This document shows positions 15,097 through 27,400 of a stretch of DNA of 64,000 bases, piece after piece. The stretch is from positions 1-64,000 of the forward strand of contig BDIU01000223.1 in NCBI GenBank assembly GCA_002118135.1, given 5' to 3'. The translations under genes and the position numbers were made by a program. Position 1 is the stretch's first letter. The number at the start of each line of letters is the position of its first letter. This DNA is from Trebouxia sp. TZW2008 (Eukaryota; Chlorophyta; Trebouxiophyceae; Trebouxiales; Trebouxiaceae). The notes under the pieces were generated by a model, which worked only from the letters and a program-made list of their open reading frames with translations, ran no database searches and was not told the origin of the DNA.

Positions 15097-17564
15097 ATGA
15101 AGCGAGCATTTGCTGAGCTAGCCCCACGAGCTTGTCGATCGGTGCATACTCAGACAGGCTTACAAGCTAGGGCAGCGCTGGTACGGCCGTCTGCTCACCT
15201 ACTTGCGCTTGGTCTCGGCATGACCTGCACAAGTGCTACAATGCATCTTCTGCTGTTCTCTTGCAACAAACCCTCCGCGATATGCAGGTCTTCCTACCCG
15301 CACAGAACCACCAGTGGCAGCCTACTGCTCAACTACAGCACTTGCATACACCGCATGAGATCCAGCTGGGCAGGATCGGATGGGGCGCTGCAAGCCGGCT
15401 TGCTGCTGCTCGCAGTAAGTATTGCCAGCTCTTGGTGTCCTTGTTTATCACCAAAGCAGCACCTAGCAAGCTGAGATGCTCTGCTTGTTATGGTTCAGGT
15501 CAACAGACAAGGAGTATGTTCATACAGACACAGCCAACACCAAACCCTTCAAGCATGATGTTCTTGCCTGGTCAAACAGTGATGGAGGTGAGCCTACATT
15601 TGTTTGTGAGTAATTAAGCTGCTTGCCATGATCACTTTGAGCAGTCAAAAGCAAATGCTGGCTGTGTGCCCGCATTGGTCGCAGCTGCATGTAGCATACA
15701 TGTTCAAGAACGGCTTTGGTTCTTGTGCAGAGTGGCAGTATGCAATTCACCAGTGCCAGAGAATCAATGAAGTCACCTCTGGCCAAAAAGCTGTTTCAAA
15801 TTGATGGCGTCACAAACGTTTTCTTTGGGTCAGACTTTGTGACAGTGACCAAATCTGATGATTACACCTGGAATGTTGTCAAGCCAGACATCTTTGCTGG
15901 CATCATGGATCACTTCACATCAGGTCAGCCCAGAATTTAAGATGCTTCCGCCTTTCTGCATGTGTGCAGTATGAAGGCTGTAAATAGAGGCTTTTGCTTT
16001 CCTGCACCTGTGCAGCATTACATCATGACAAAGCTTTGCTAGGCAAGCTTCAAAACTCAGCGCTCAGGTACATGTAAAGGTGGAAGGCTGTCAACAGATG
16101 CTGTTGCTTTCCTGCATGTGTACATTATGAAGACTGTATGTACATGCAAGGGCAAGGATCTCTGACTGTGTGGACTGTCCCTCACATATGGACGAATAAC
16201 AGCGCCTGAGCTGAGTAACAGTACAAAGCGAGGAAGATCAGAGCATCAGTAAGGACTTGCATTTGGACTTCCAACTGTTTCACCACCTATTTTGCAGGGG
16301 ATCCTTTGGTGACTGATGTTGACAGCACTGCAAAGTCTGACACAGCTATCAATGATGATGACAGCGAGGTTGTTGCCATGATCAAGGAGCTGTTGGAAAC
16401 GCGTATCAGGCCTGCCGTCATGGAAGATGGAGGCGACATTGTTTTCAAGGTGAGAAAGAGAGGGGGAAAGAAAATTATGTTATATGCTTTAGCCAGCCAA
16501 TATTGCCTGTGCCGCACAGTGGCAATGATTGTATGTTCATGAAGCTACTTCAGTCTGCGACGCCCCCAAATGGCTATGTTGCGCAAAGAGAGCACGCATG
16601 TTATGACCTCAGTGTCCAAACAACATGCATGATGCATGCACCAAAATTGCCTTATTATTTTTGCCCATGCCACGCGATGCACATGCAAAGTTGCCTGCTG
16701 TGTGATAGGCATTTTTGCTAGCAACTATAGGTATGCTGGAGTGAATAGCTAAAATGTAGTGAGTGCACTACATGTCATGGCAGCATGCCCTTCGTGCATC
16801 TGGACTGTCTTGTTGACCCACAAACACTTAGCTGTTTCCAGTCAAATCATTCACGAAGGCATTTGTCGTAGTCCAGTGACTAAGGCCAGCATGATGTCAT
16901 GTTATCATAATCATGTGCCATCACACAGCGTCATGACCATTGCAAGCCAAATGCACTGCACATAGCACTGCAGAGCAGATAGGCTGTTCTGCTAGTGATT
17001 ATGACGGTTTAGTTGCATTGCCACAACATAGTGACTGTGGGACATGTCAGGGCAACATGCCCAACCAGAGTGTTTGATCTGACCTGCTAAACATAGGTGC
17101 TGCTGTATCACCCATACAGGCCTTGAATGCAGCATGCCCTTCTGGCACATGCACTGCTGAACACCTTGGATGACCATAACAACATCAGAACTGATTACAC
17201 GTTCGAGCACATGTGCTCCAGTGTGTGTCGCCCAAATCCTATCTTGCCAGCTGACGGCAAGTGGCTTGTTCTGAACACTACAATAAGGTTGGGTGATGTG
17301 CAATATCAGCAACTTCACATGTGTTGTAAGTATACTGTGGCATGTCTGAAGGGGTTCCATGAGGACAGTGGCATTGTAACGCTGAAGATGCAAGGAGCCT
17401 GCAGTGGGTGCCCTTCATCAGCTGTAACTTTGAAGGGTGGAATAGAAAACATGCTCATGCACTATATTCCTGAAGTCAAGCAAGTAGTTGAGGCTGACCC
17501 TGATGAATCAGAAGTAGCTGGCATGACGGAGTTCAACAAGCTTGAACAACATTTGTCAGCCTGA
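15097..17564 (+). CDS. NFU1: NFU-type iron-sulfur cluster scaffold, mitochondrial type
   Basis: Six exons join in phase: 15097-15180 (tentative donor), 15288-15414, 15499-15587, 15731-15923, 16298-16449 and 17352-17564, giving about 285 residues. After an Arg/Ala-rich presequence ([19 protein letters not shown]) comes the Nfu N-terminal domain [19 protein letters not shown], then [20 protein letters not shown] and [15 protein letters not shown]. The C-terminal NifU-like domain has [20 protein letters not shown] and [18 protein letters not shown], whose CxxC pair binds a 4Fe-4S cluster at a dimer interface. Length and presequence match plant NFU4/NFU5, which deliver clusters to mitochondrial enzymes such as lipoyl synthase. 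The first intron is the least certain part. Confidence 0.9.
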
Positions 17565-18233
17565 AGTAGTGATTCAACTTGACAAGGCTTGCTACTACAG
17601 CTATTTGCGGCTCTGTCTAGTGCATGATGCTTGAGCCCTCCCATGTGTTGTATTTGTACTATATATGCTGCGCAATGTTGATGAAATTCAACGTTGGTGT
17701 GTAGAATTCTACATTTGTCAAGGTGCAGCTGCTATTTGTGAGCCGCACACAGCTGGCCTCCTGGGTGTTTAATCTTGTAGAGTGCTCTTCAAGAACTGCC
17801 CCATGTCTAAAGCTTACAGACAGATCTGTGCACAATGTCATGTGTAGCCAGGCATCTGTGTTGTTTCGGTTGCAGCTACAGCAAGTCAGTTGTTGCACGG
17901 CTCCTGCCTTTACTAGACTACGTTACTGTAACAACTTACTGCCAGTAAGCACATGAGCCTTGCAGCACATCGTGTGACACGACTCCGTAAGCACGTGATG
18001 CACAGATGAAACCCGGCACACTCAAGAACAACACATTGTTACACAATCCCGAGCTGCAGCTGCATGACATTGTAAAGCCCGACACGAAGAGAGAAAGACA
18101 ACATGACAAGTTAGGGCCATGAGCGTGCAGAATTCTTCTTCCTTGGAGCTCCGAAACCAGCATGATGCCCCTAGTGGCAACTGTCTGATCACGGAAAAGC
18201 TCGCCATTCACATGCCCGTAGCGGCCCTTCACG
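17565..18233. other. Gap between NFU and OPR/RAP genes
   Basis: Holds the NFU 3' end and the likely promoter of the OPR/RAP gene. A minus-strand frame of 139 codons overlaps this interval and the tentative first OPR exon, but no family or splice support was found for it. Confidence 0.4.
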
Positions 18234-21200
18234 ATGCCCGTCGCACACTGGACTGCGACTCCATACATATTGACACCTCTCCCAACGTTTGCACATCGGC
18301 GTGAGAGGAGAAGCTCAGTTAGTCGTCGGCTTTCCATACCTTTGCAGAATCGCACTGCACAAAGGTGCTGCCAAGACTCATCCTACGGAGTCCTTGCACC
18401 CTGTTGCCTTCGATCGTGACAGTTGACTGTACGTACAATGCATATCTGATGCTTGCAGGTCAGATAGAGTCGATCTGAGCGAGGCTGAGCGGCCAGCTGG
18501 CCAAACAGATATCACCTCGCCTGAAAAGCCATTCACGCAAAGTACTGTGCACAATGGTTTCTCACAGGTCAGGATGCAAAGCAGTGTGTGTCTGCTTTGT
18601 GCTCATAACAGGACAGCACGACACAACTGTGGGTTGTTATTGTAGCGGACAGTGTCGCTGCAGCCACAAGTAGCAAGACAGCCTACAACAGGGCAGCAGC
18701 AACTGCGTCTGAATGGCATCCATCTGACCCAGGCCCCTCAGGCAAGACATGCGTCATGTTTGCATTGTGCTTGATTTGCAACCTGACCGGCGTTGCTGTT
18801 CAGCATCATTTGGTGTCAATCAAGGCATCCATAAGTATCCACTGTAATAAAGACCCAACAAGGGTCATACAGACAATGTCAGTGTCACTCAAATCTAGTG
18901 CATGTGACAGTCAAACTTGCTGTGTCGATGCAGGGGAGATCACAGGCATCTGCAGAACAAACCCCAAAGGAAATGACACAATACATCAATGCTCAGATAC
19001 GCGCTGCACGCGACAGTGCAGCAACAGCTCCTGCTGGCACCGTCATGTTGTCCTACATCAAACACATGCACTCCTTCTGCTCAGAGTGGCAAGCCTACTT
19101 GAATCACGTACACATCAATGCGATTCTGCATGGAGCAGCTCAGATTAGCATAGCAGAGAAGAAGAGCCGCAGCAAACAGCCGCGCCCACCAGAGTATGAC
19201 GCTACCATGGAAGCGTTCCTTCTCAGTATGCTGCGGGGGTTACAGCACATGATGCCATCTGTGACCTCCCGCGCTAGCAGCAGTATCCTCTGGAGCTTTG
19301 CAAGATTGCAACGAAATCCTGAAGACCTGTTGCCAGGCACCGTAGACGCCCTAGGTCAGCGGTTCCTCAGAGACATGGACACCGCCATTGGTCACACACA
19401 CTCCTCTCTGTTTCTGGCGTGTGCGGACCTGCAGATATATCCCTGTCAAGGACAGCTACTGCAACAAGTCATGCAGCGTCTGAGGACAACAGATACATCC
19501 AGCTTTGCTACACAGGCGCTTGCTAACATCATGCACAACTTGGCCAGATTGCCGTTGCTTGACCCACCTACCGAGCTGCTAGATAAGCTGAGCAACAGCT
19601 TCCTGAAGAAGATGCAGTCGCCTGATGCGAGAGAGCGCCCGACATCTCAAGAGCTTGCAAATGTTACATGGAGTCTTGCTAAGCTGCCATCGGCTGCGCC
19701 ATCAGCCCAACTCTTAGCAGTGCTGTGTGACAATTTTTTGGAGCAGATGCTGTCCCCCCGTTCACGTGAGCGTCCAAAGGCTCAAGAGCTTGCAAACTTC
19801 TACTGGGCTCTTGCTAGGTTTCCATCAATCACGCCATCAGTACAGCTACTGAAAATGTTGAGTGTCAGCTTCTTGGAGAAGATGCAGTTACACAGCGCAT
19901 ATGACCGCGGTCCAAATGCTCAAGAGCTGGCAAATGTCATGCTGAGCCTTGCCAAATTGCCATCAGCTGCAGCATCAGTTCAACTGCTGGAGGTATTGTG
20001 TGACAGCTTCTTAGGAAAGATGCAATCGCACCACGCACATGAGCGCCCAATCATACAAGGTCTTGCAAACTTTGTATGGGCTCTTGCCAAACTGCCATCA
20101 GCTCAGCCATCGCTTCAACTGCTGGACACACTCTGTGACAGGTTTTTTGAGCAGATCCAGTCAGACTCAACTCGTCAGCAGCCAAACCCACAAGAGCTTG
20201 CAAACTTCTGCTGGGGCCTTGCCAAAATGCCCTTGGCCAGGCCGTCCCAGCAGCTGCTTGATGGGCTGTGTCACCTCTTCATAGATAAGCTGCAGTCAAA
20301 CACACCTCCAGCCAAGCAGCCAAAACCGCAAGAGATTGCAAACTTTGCATGGGCTTTGCAACAGCTCAGGCATTCACCACCTCCATCACTAACATCCGCC
20401 ATGCTGGACAGAATGCTGCAGCTGAGTCAAGCTGATGGGCAGCATCCAATCTCACAGGAGATCAGCAACTTCCTGCTTGCATGTGCAGAGCTGAGACTGC
20501 CCATCACGCAACAGACAGCTGACGCGCTACTCAGTCAGCTCCTGTCTCAGGACGCGATGATCCTGCAAGACTTGGTCAACACAGCATGGAGCTTGGCTGT
20601 ATGTGGGCGACTGCAACTCAGCACATTCAGACAGCTGCTGAACCGCTTACAAGCTGAAGCCGTCAGATTTGAATCCCCAACATCCCAACCGTCAGCTGGC
20701 ATGCGTCAACTCTTCCAGGCTCTGGATTGGCTCAAACCCATCTCAACTGCTAGCGTCCAGAGTCATGAGGCATGGGCAGAGTTACAGGAACAGTTGCAGC
20801 GCCTGGGCGCAAGACCGCAGCCCCAGCAGACTACTTTTGCATCTCAGGCTATGCATGAGCTGCTGACCTTGCTTGGTGTGCACTTCTCGCTTGGAGTTGG
20901 GGTCAAGGGGTATACCATCACTGCTGTGATCAACCCCAAAAGCAGCAACGCCCTTCCCATTCTATGCAGTTGCTCTCCACTTGACTTCTTCACCAATGAG
21001 CCTTCCAGGTGAGCAAGATTGTCTCAAGCAGCACTGCAAGTTGTCAGAACATGCGTGATGCTGCAAGTGTTTCACCTGCCTGTTGCGTTGCCATCACACT
21101 TGAATTACGGTGCTTCTGAAACTGCTTGAATCCCATGTCCACATTTTTGCCCAAATTTGCTAAGTCTCAGCCATGCACGGGTGTCAGAACACCGCTGACA

Positions 21201-21674
21201 GGCAACTTCACATGGCATCTACGCATTCATAGTGCACAGTGGACGCATTGTACCCACCTTTTGTACCACTGTCTTACACTTGCACGCACAAGTGTAATGC
21301 ATAAGTCATGGCATCTACGCATTCATAGTGCACAGTGGACGCATTGTACCCACCTTTTGTACCACTGTCTTACACTTGCACGCACAAGTGTAATGCATAA
21401 GTCATGTGCAAAACACATATTGCAACCTGTCATACTGACTTGTACAAGCAGCTGGGCTTCAAGCAAATTGCAAGTCTCACAATACACAAAAAGAATTTGT
21501 GGCTGTAGGCTCACAGGGCGGGCAGTCTTCAGGCATGATCTGCTGACAAGGGACGCTGAACTAATTGATGTCCCTACTGAAATTGTCAGAGGGGGCGTGG
21601 TGCCACTGACAGATTACTTGAAGCCCAAGATAGAGTCCATTGCGGGAGAAAATTTGGATGCTTACCGCCTGTAG
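18234..21674 (+). CDS. OPR/FAST-like repeat protein with C-terminal RAP domain (organelle RNA factor)
   Basis: Main exon 18934-21008 joins in phase with 21509-21674. Tentative 5' exons 18234-18415, 18459-18567 and 18646-18741 also keep phase, for about 875 residues; the 5' exons have moderate support and the third would use a GC donor. The tentative start is basic and Ser-rich, as in an organelle transit peptide. From about 19640 to 20360 the protein has about six helical repeats spaced 45-46 residues, with cores such as QELANVTWSLAKLPSA and QELANFCWGLAKMP, typical of octotricopeptide (OPR) and related FAST repeats. The end is a RAP domain: NEPSR across the splice joined to LTGRAVFRHDLL and a final YLKPKIES. 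Such proteins stabilise, splice or activate translation of single chloroplast or mitochondrial mRNAs. The target is unknown. Confidence 0.85.
21211..21402. repeat. Perfect two-copy tandem repeat, 96 bp unit
   Basis: 21211-21306 and 21307-21402 appear identical base for base. The repeat lies in the last intron of the OPR/RAP gene, between the repeat exon and the RAP exon. Identity indicates a very recent duplication. Confidence 0.95.
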
Positions 21675-24444
21675 TCATCCAGTACTGCTGTTTGGGCACC
21701 TATGGCTTGACAGGTCAGCAAGGTCTGTGCATGCGTGTGCAGCTCATGTGGCTGCTCAATTTGACATCTGCGGGGTATGATTCAGCACAACTGAATGTAG
21801 CTGATCTCTCATCAGTACCAGGTGCAATGACATGATGCACGTGCCGAGGCAGCCTTTGCTTCGTCAGTGTCGCAGTAAGCATTGTTGACTGCCATTCATG
21901 ACAGCCTCATGCATCAGACCAATGCTGCTGGCAGTTACATCGTCACATGCATGTGTCTTTGCTGCAGCATGCAAAGTTCAGACCGTAGTTGCAGTGTGGC
22001 CCAGGATCTCACATTGCACTATGCACCTTTCAGTCTGCTGAGTGAATTTGCCTCTGCATGTAGGCTTACAGGGCAAGCAGCTTTTGGAGAGAAGCTGTGT
22101 TGAAGGCCCTCACCCATGCTGCTCAGCAGGGGGGCAACACAACACACACATTTCTTTGCAGAACAAGGTAGAGTCTGCTGCAGAAGCTCACTGGATTTCT
22201 CCCTATGAACATCTTGCCCAAGCTGACAAGGGCTGTTTGAGTCATATGATTTCAGCTTCCCAGATGTGGTGGTCTGTCTTGAAGTTCCAGTTGCCTCAAT
22301 GTCGCATTGGTGAGGCTTGACAATCATTGCAAGATGGTAGCCACAATACCGCTGCTCATCAGGCTCTGCTTGCTCCAAAGCTTCAGAGCTTGTCAAGCGT
22401 TTGCTTGCAACATTGGCTGAATAGATTTCTGCTTGCAGATCTGCGTCTGGCATATCGCTGCATTGGCAGCAAAGAGGGATCAAAACAAGACCTGTTCTGG
22501 CTCTGCCTCAGGGGAATTGAGGCTTGACCATTGACTCAGCTCACCTGTGCAAGGGCTGATACGCTCAGGGCATGGTTCGTGAGAGCATCTGCACCATGCT
22601 GTTTGGCTCAGGTTCCACCTTACAATGGTAGGTCGCCTTACTATCAGTACAAGAACCATCTGCTGGCAGTGTGGCATATCAGTTGCAGGCAATGCCATGC
22701 TGGCAATGCTCCATGGATGCAAGCACAAGCTTTGGTCTGGGTCATTACGCAATTGCAGCCACGTTGCATTATAGGCCTTTTCCGTCTATGCTTGGGGGTC
22801 ACAGAGTCAACTCAGACCCCAAATGCGTCGTTGAAGAATCTATGTTGGCGCCTGCAGTAACCGGCTTGTTTGCTGACAATGTCTGCAGCATTGTCGTCTG
22901 ATGAGCACAATCGTGGTCCAGCCAGAACACCATTCTGAGGTTCTTGTTTCTGCATTGTGCCTAACATGTGTTGTTTTGCGATTCATCCAAGCTGATGAAC
23001 TTTTGTGCATTTGAAGGCTAGGAAGGCATAGTTTGGACTGAAGAAATACTGAGCAGGTCAGATCATTGATGAAGTCGTCCCAACTTCCAAGTGAAGCCCT
23101 GCAGCCATGTACTGCTGCACAGCAGAGTCATTTTGCTCTGAGAAAGCAGACAAATGGCCAGGCGCCAGACGGCAGCATGACGGCACCAGAGATCAGGTAC
23201 CACTCAAGTGCCAGACAAGAAGCAGGTGCATATGCTCAGCACACCTATTTGTAGCAACGTTTGTTCAGCATGCAGACACAATTAACATTTGTTGCATTCG
23301 CACCTACTGTGTACCTTCCTTGTGTGCATGATGTACATCTTGCATTGAACCATGTCAAGACATGACAAACCGCTGCTGAGATCAGCAAACTATGCGCGCA
23401 CACGACCGCTCCTGTCATCAACACCAGCACTTGCTGAACTGATCCACCAAGCACTTGAGCCCTCAGTACGCTACAATATGATACTGCGTGACCACACATT
23501 GTGGTGAGTCGATTCATGCCTTTAGCTCAGGCTGTTCAATGCTGTCTGCTAGGTTTTAAGGTCTCAGAGCATGGTTTTGTGCCTTCACAGAAGCGCTGGT
23601 CTGTTTCCTCTATAGTGTTGCGTGGTGCCTCTGCATCCTGAAAATGCAAAAGGATGGTCAAGCTCAGAAGTGCAAGGACTGGCACAGTCACTTGGTCTCA
23701 CATGCGGCCAGCTGATACACTTGTTGCAAAGCGCTCTGTGTTCACACAGCTTCATGTCCACAGAAACCATTTTTTGTTGTCCAGCAAGCACTACGTCAAC
23801 ACGTCTGCCAGCAGTCTGCGCCAGAGCCGCATTGCACATCATGTGTAAGGCTGTTGTTTTTCAGAAGGTTCTCTGCTGACTGCATTGCTGCTGTGCTGAA
23901 CGCCGAGTGACTGATGACGCATTTGCAGGATCTGGAAATGAAGATGGTGGTGCATGTGCCGAGTGAGCAGCCACAAGCGTCTATATGCAGCTGTGCTGAA
24001 ATTACCAAAGCTAACCAGAACCTGCAGCAACAAGTGCAGCTGCTAGCATGCTGCCTCAGATGCTCTTGTGTGAGGCATACAACCAGTTGCTGCTGTTGGC
24101 TCTGAACATGAGCATCGATTTAACTGATAGGCTTGATGCATCAGTGATGATGACCTGTACCATGCTGCATGCATGCTGATCTATCAGGTGGGCTCACATG
24201 TCAGTCCAGCTTGCTTACGCAAGCATTGCGCTTGCTGCCACAGGCTCGAAAGCCAAAGTTAGGCTTTCTGTTGGCATTTTGGCAAACAACTCCATGCATG
24301 AACTGCTCAGCAATGGCACGATCATGACAGGCTGTGCTTCAGTCTTGTTCAAACTGTCTCTTGATGTGTTTGGCGTGAACACATCACTCCGATAGTTGCT
24401 CGATATTGGTCATGCAGCGGATTTTGGCTTGAGAACAGTTGTAA
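21675..24444. other. Long interval with one candidate first exon (23352-23505) and no recognised gene
   Basis: Apart from the decayed RAP exon copy, the best coding signal is plus-strand 23352-23505: an ATG opens a 51-codon frame (MSRHDKPLLRSANYARTRPL and on to MILRDHTLW) ending on a strong gtgagt donor. A possible continuation after an acceptor near 23610 gives VAWCLCILKMQKDGQ, but its phase is uncertain. Protein-like scraps also occur near 22610-22650, 23930-24040 and 24200-24300. They may be one unrecognised multi-exon plus-strand gene, or decayed duplications. Confidence 0.3.
22060..22105 (+). pseudogene. Decayed copy of the RAP-domain exon start
   Basis: tgtag followed by gcttacagggcaagcagc reproduces the acceptor and first bases of the RAP exon at 21509. 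It translates as RLTGQAAFGEKLC and then stops, against RLTGRAVFRHDLL in the true exon. It lies about 390 bp downstream of the OPR/RAP stop, so it is not in an intron of the annotated model. Confidence 0.65.
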
Positions 24445-27400
24445 ATGTTGCGCAGCCTGACTGCAGACAGTCGACCTGCACTGGGGGATCCTGGTCGCAA
24501 GTCACTCTTGAAACCATGCCGTCCCAGCGCCAGCGCAGTCTTCAAGCGCTGCTCACATCCAAAGCGTCGACATCAACACAGACGCACTTCGGTATGCGTA
24601 CCGAACTGCTTGGTAACGGATTTATCAGCGGAGGTGAGCAGCGATGCATGCAACCTTTCACCCTGGAGGAGTGATCAACACAGTCTGCGTCTCGCAGAAC
24701 ATCATTCTAGAGTCTGAACTTGGCACGTTAGGCTACATGACCATGACTAGGTAAGTTGCTGCTGCCAGATAGGACTAAACAACACAGCAGCAGAGAGGCT
24801 GTGTTTGCATGATTGTGAGTCACAGACATCTTGCTTGAAGCAGCAATCCTGTGCAAGACACAAAAGCATCCCTGCACGGATTGAGTCTGTCTGGGGTGCA
24901 AGAGATGAACTCCCAGTCTGTGTCACAAGGAGGTGCTCAAGCACGTCTGTACACAGGGTAAGCACCGCTCCACTGCTGTATGAAGCCTAAGCTGACACGT
25001 GTTGTTAAGCACTGCGGCAAAAGAGCAAGCCTCAACGCATGTGGTAGAGGCACTGTGTTGGCATTGCAGGCGGGTGACTAGGGGCAAGTTACAAGGCACA
25101 CGCGTATTCCTGAAGGTGTTACTTGATCCGCCATGCATGCATTGGCGTACTGTCCTGGGCACACTCTCCTGCGCAATGGCAGCATCGTTAAATAGCAGGC
25201 TCTGCGGGCCTATAACTGAAGCTTTGTGATCCTGCGTCTGATGCTTCTGATTTTGCTTTTTCTCTTTTGGGCTTGCTGCACTCTGTTATTGCCCTTGCAA
25301 TTGCTAGCAGACGATTTATCTTCCTGATCAAAGCTGGCAGTCTGCTTGCCACGAAGCACTTCTTGCAGCAAAGTTGAGCTGTATGTCTTGCAGTGCAGAT
25401 GTACCCACAAAGCGCAGACAGTGAGACTGACGTGATGGCGGCTAATGAAGTTGCCACGCATGTCACCTTGCAGCAGCGGCAGGACTCCCAGTACCTGTAC
25501 CATCTGCTGGGCGGATTTGAGGTTCAGGATCCAGAAAGTGGCCCTGGCAGAGAACAGGTAAGTGAGAAGTAAGCAGCTGTGTTTCTTGTTGCCGCACCCT
25601 TCACAAACTGCACCAACAATGTTGCCCTCTGGAACACGAGGCATTGGTGGACCAATTCCATGGCAGACTCCAAGTACCTGTACCATCTGCTGGGCGGATT
25701 TGAGGTGCAGGATTCAAAAAGTGGCCCTGGCAGAGAACAGGTGAATGAGAAGTAAGCAGCTGTGTTTCTTGTTGAGGCATCACATGTCCAGCATGCATCC
25801 TGCACTAACAACAATGGTGCCCTTTGGGGCATAAGGCATTGCTGAAGCAATTCTTTGCATGCAGCATGTGTACACTCGCATGTGCACGCATTCAATGACG
25901 TTTCTTGGTACAGACTGCTTTACTTCTGAAGAAAGTTGCCCTTGTCACAAATTGTCCTCACTGTAGGGTGCCTCTGCAGTCAGTGACTAGTTACCAGTCG
26001 CGCTGTCCCTACATTGGAAATGTCCTTACATCGACTGTTCTCATACATAACAATCATTGTGCCAGCATCTGACAATAAGTATGTGTCCGCGGTGATGGGT
26101 CTTCAGGCGAGTTGGCAACTGAATGGCTGCTGCCTAGACTCAGAAAGCTGCATGACCACATAGCATCTGCATGCACGTCAGCAGATGCACACAGGACATG
26201 GCAATGATGCGCAATGCATGTCTGCAGTGGCTGGTCTTTAGGCGAGATGGCAGTGAAACAGCTGTCACATGGGGTCAAGAGGCTCCCCCAGGATTGCGCG
26301 CACAACACAACATTGCACAGTGTATGCATGCATGTCAGCAGATGCACACAGGACATGGCAATGATGCTCAATGCATATCTGCAGTGGCTGGTGCTTAGGC
26401 GAGATGGCAGTGAAACAGCTGCTGCTTGGGCTCAAAAATCTGCTGCTGTTACTGCTGCAAACACAGCATATGAATGCAAGTCAGCACATGCATATAGCCC
26501 ATGAAAACATAGTCTAATGTCTGTCTGCAGTGGCTGGTCTTTAGGCAAAATGGCAGTGAAACTGCTGCTGCTCAGGCTAAAAGAGCTGCAGCAACGACCA
26601 TGGCAGACACACCAGATCATTGCATGTCAGCGGATGCACAGATTATCATCACACAGCCTATGCATCCATGTCAGCAGAACCAGCAGCACCTGGTAACAAT
26701 GCTCAATGCATGTCTGCAGTGGCTTGTCTTAGGCGAGATGGGCGTGAAATAGCTGCTGCTCGGGCTCAAAAAGCTGCAGCAGCCCTAGCGGCAGACATAG
26801 CATGTGACTGTGTGTCGCACATGCATACAGCCCATGAAAATATGTGTTGTTGCCTGTTTGCAGTGGCTGGTCTAAACACAAGATGAAAGTGAAACAGCTG
26901 CTGCTGGGGCTCAAAAAGCTGCAGCAGCCACAGCGGCAGCCATAGCATGTGATTGTGTCAGTACATGCATATAGCCCATGAAAATACATTTTGCTGCCTG
27001 TCTGCAGTGGCTGGTCTTCACACAAGATGGCAGTGAAATAGCTGCTGCTCGGATTCAAAAAGTTGCAGCAGCCACCATTGCAGACACAGCATACTGATGC
27101 ATGTCAGCACATGCATGTAGCCCATGAAATCACAATCTGTTGTCTGTCTGCAGTGGCTGGTCTTTAGGCGAGATGGGAGTGAAACAGCTGCTGCTTGGGC
27201 TCAAAAAGCTGCCGCTGCCACTGCTGCAAACACCAGTATTGGCGAAGGCGAGTTCTGGGACAGGTTTGAGCCGCAGCGCCGCTTGCTCCGGCGGCAGGCT
27301 TTCATTCGCAGCATTCTGCGGCAAAGCATACAGGCAAGCAAGCTAGCTTATGGCTTATCTTCTTCACATGTCCTGGTCAGCGCAATCCTTGCTGCTTTCA

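Noticed and set aside
17936..18355. 139-codon minus-strand frame upstream of the OPR/RAP gene
   Set aside because: No family or splice support, and it overlaps the tentative first OPR exon.
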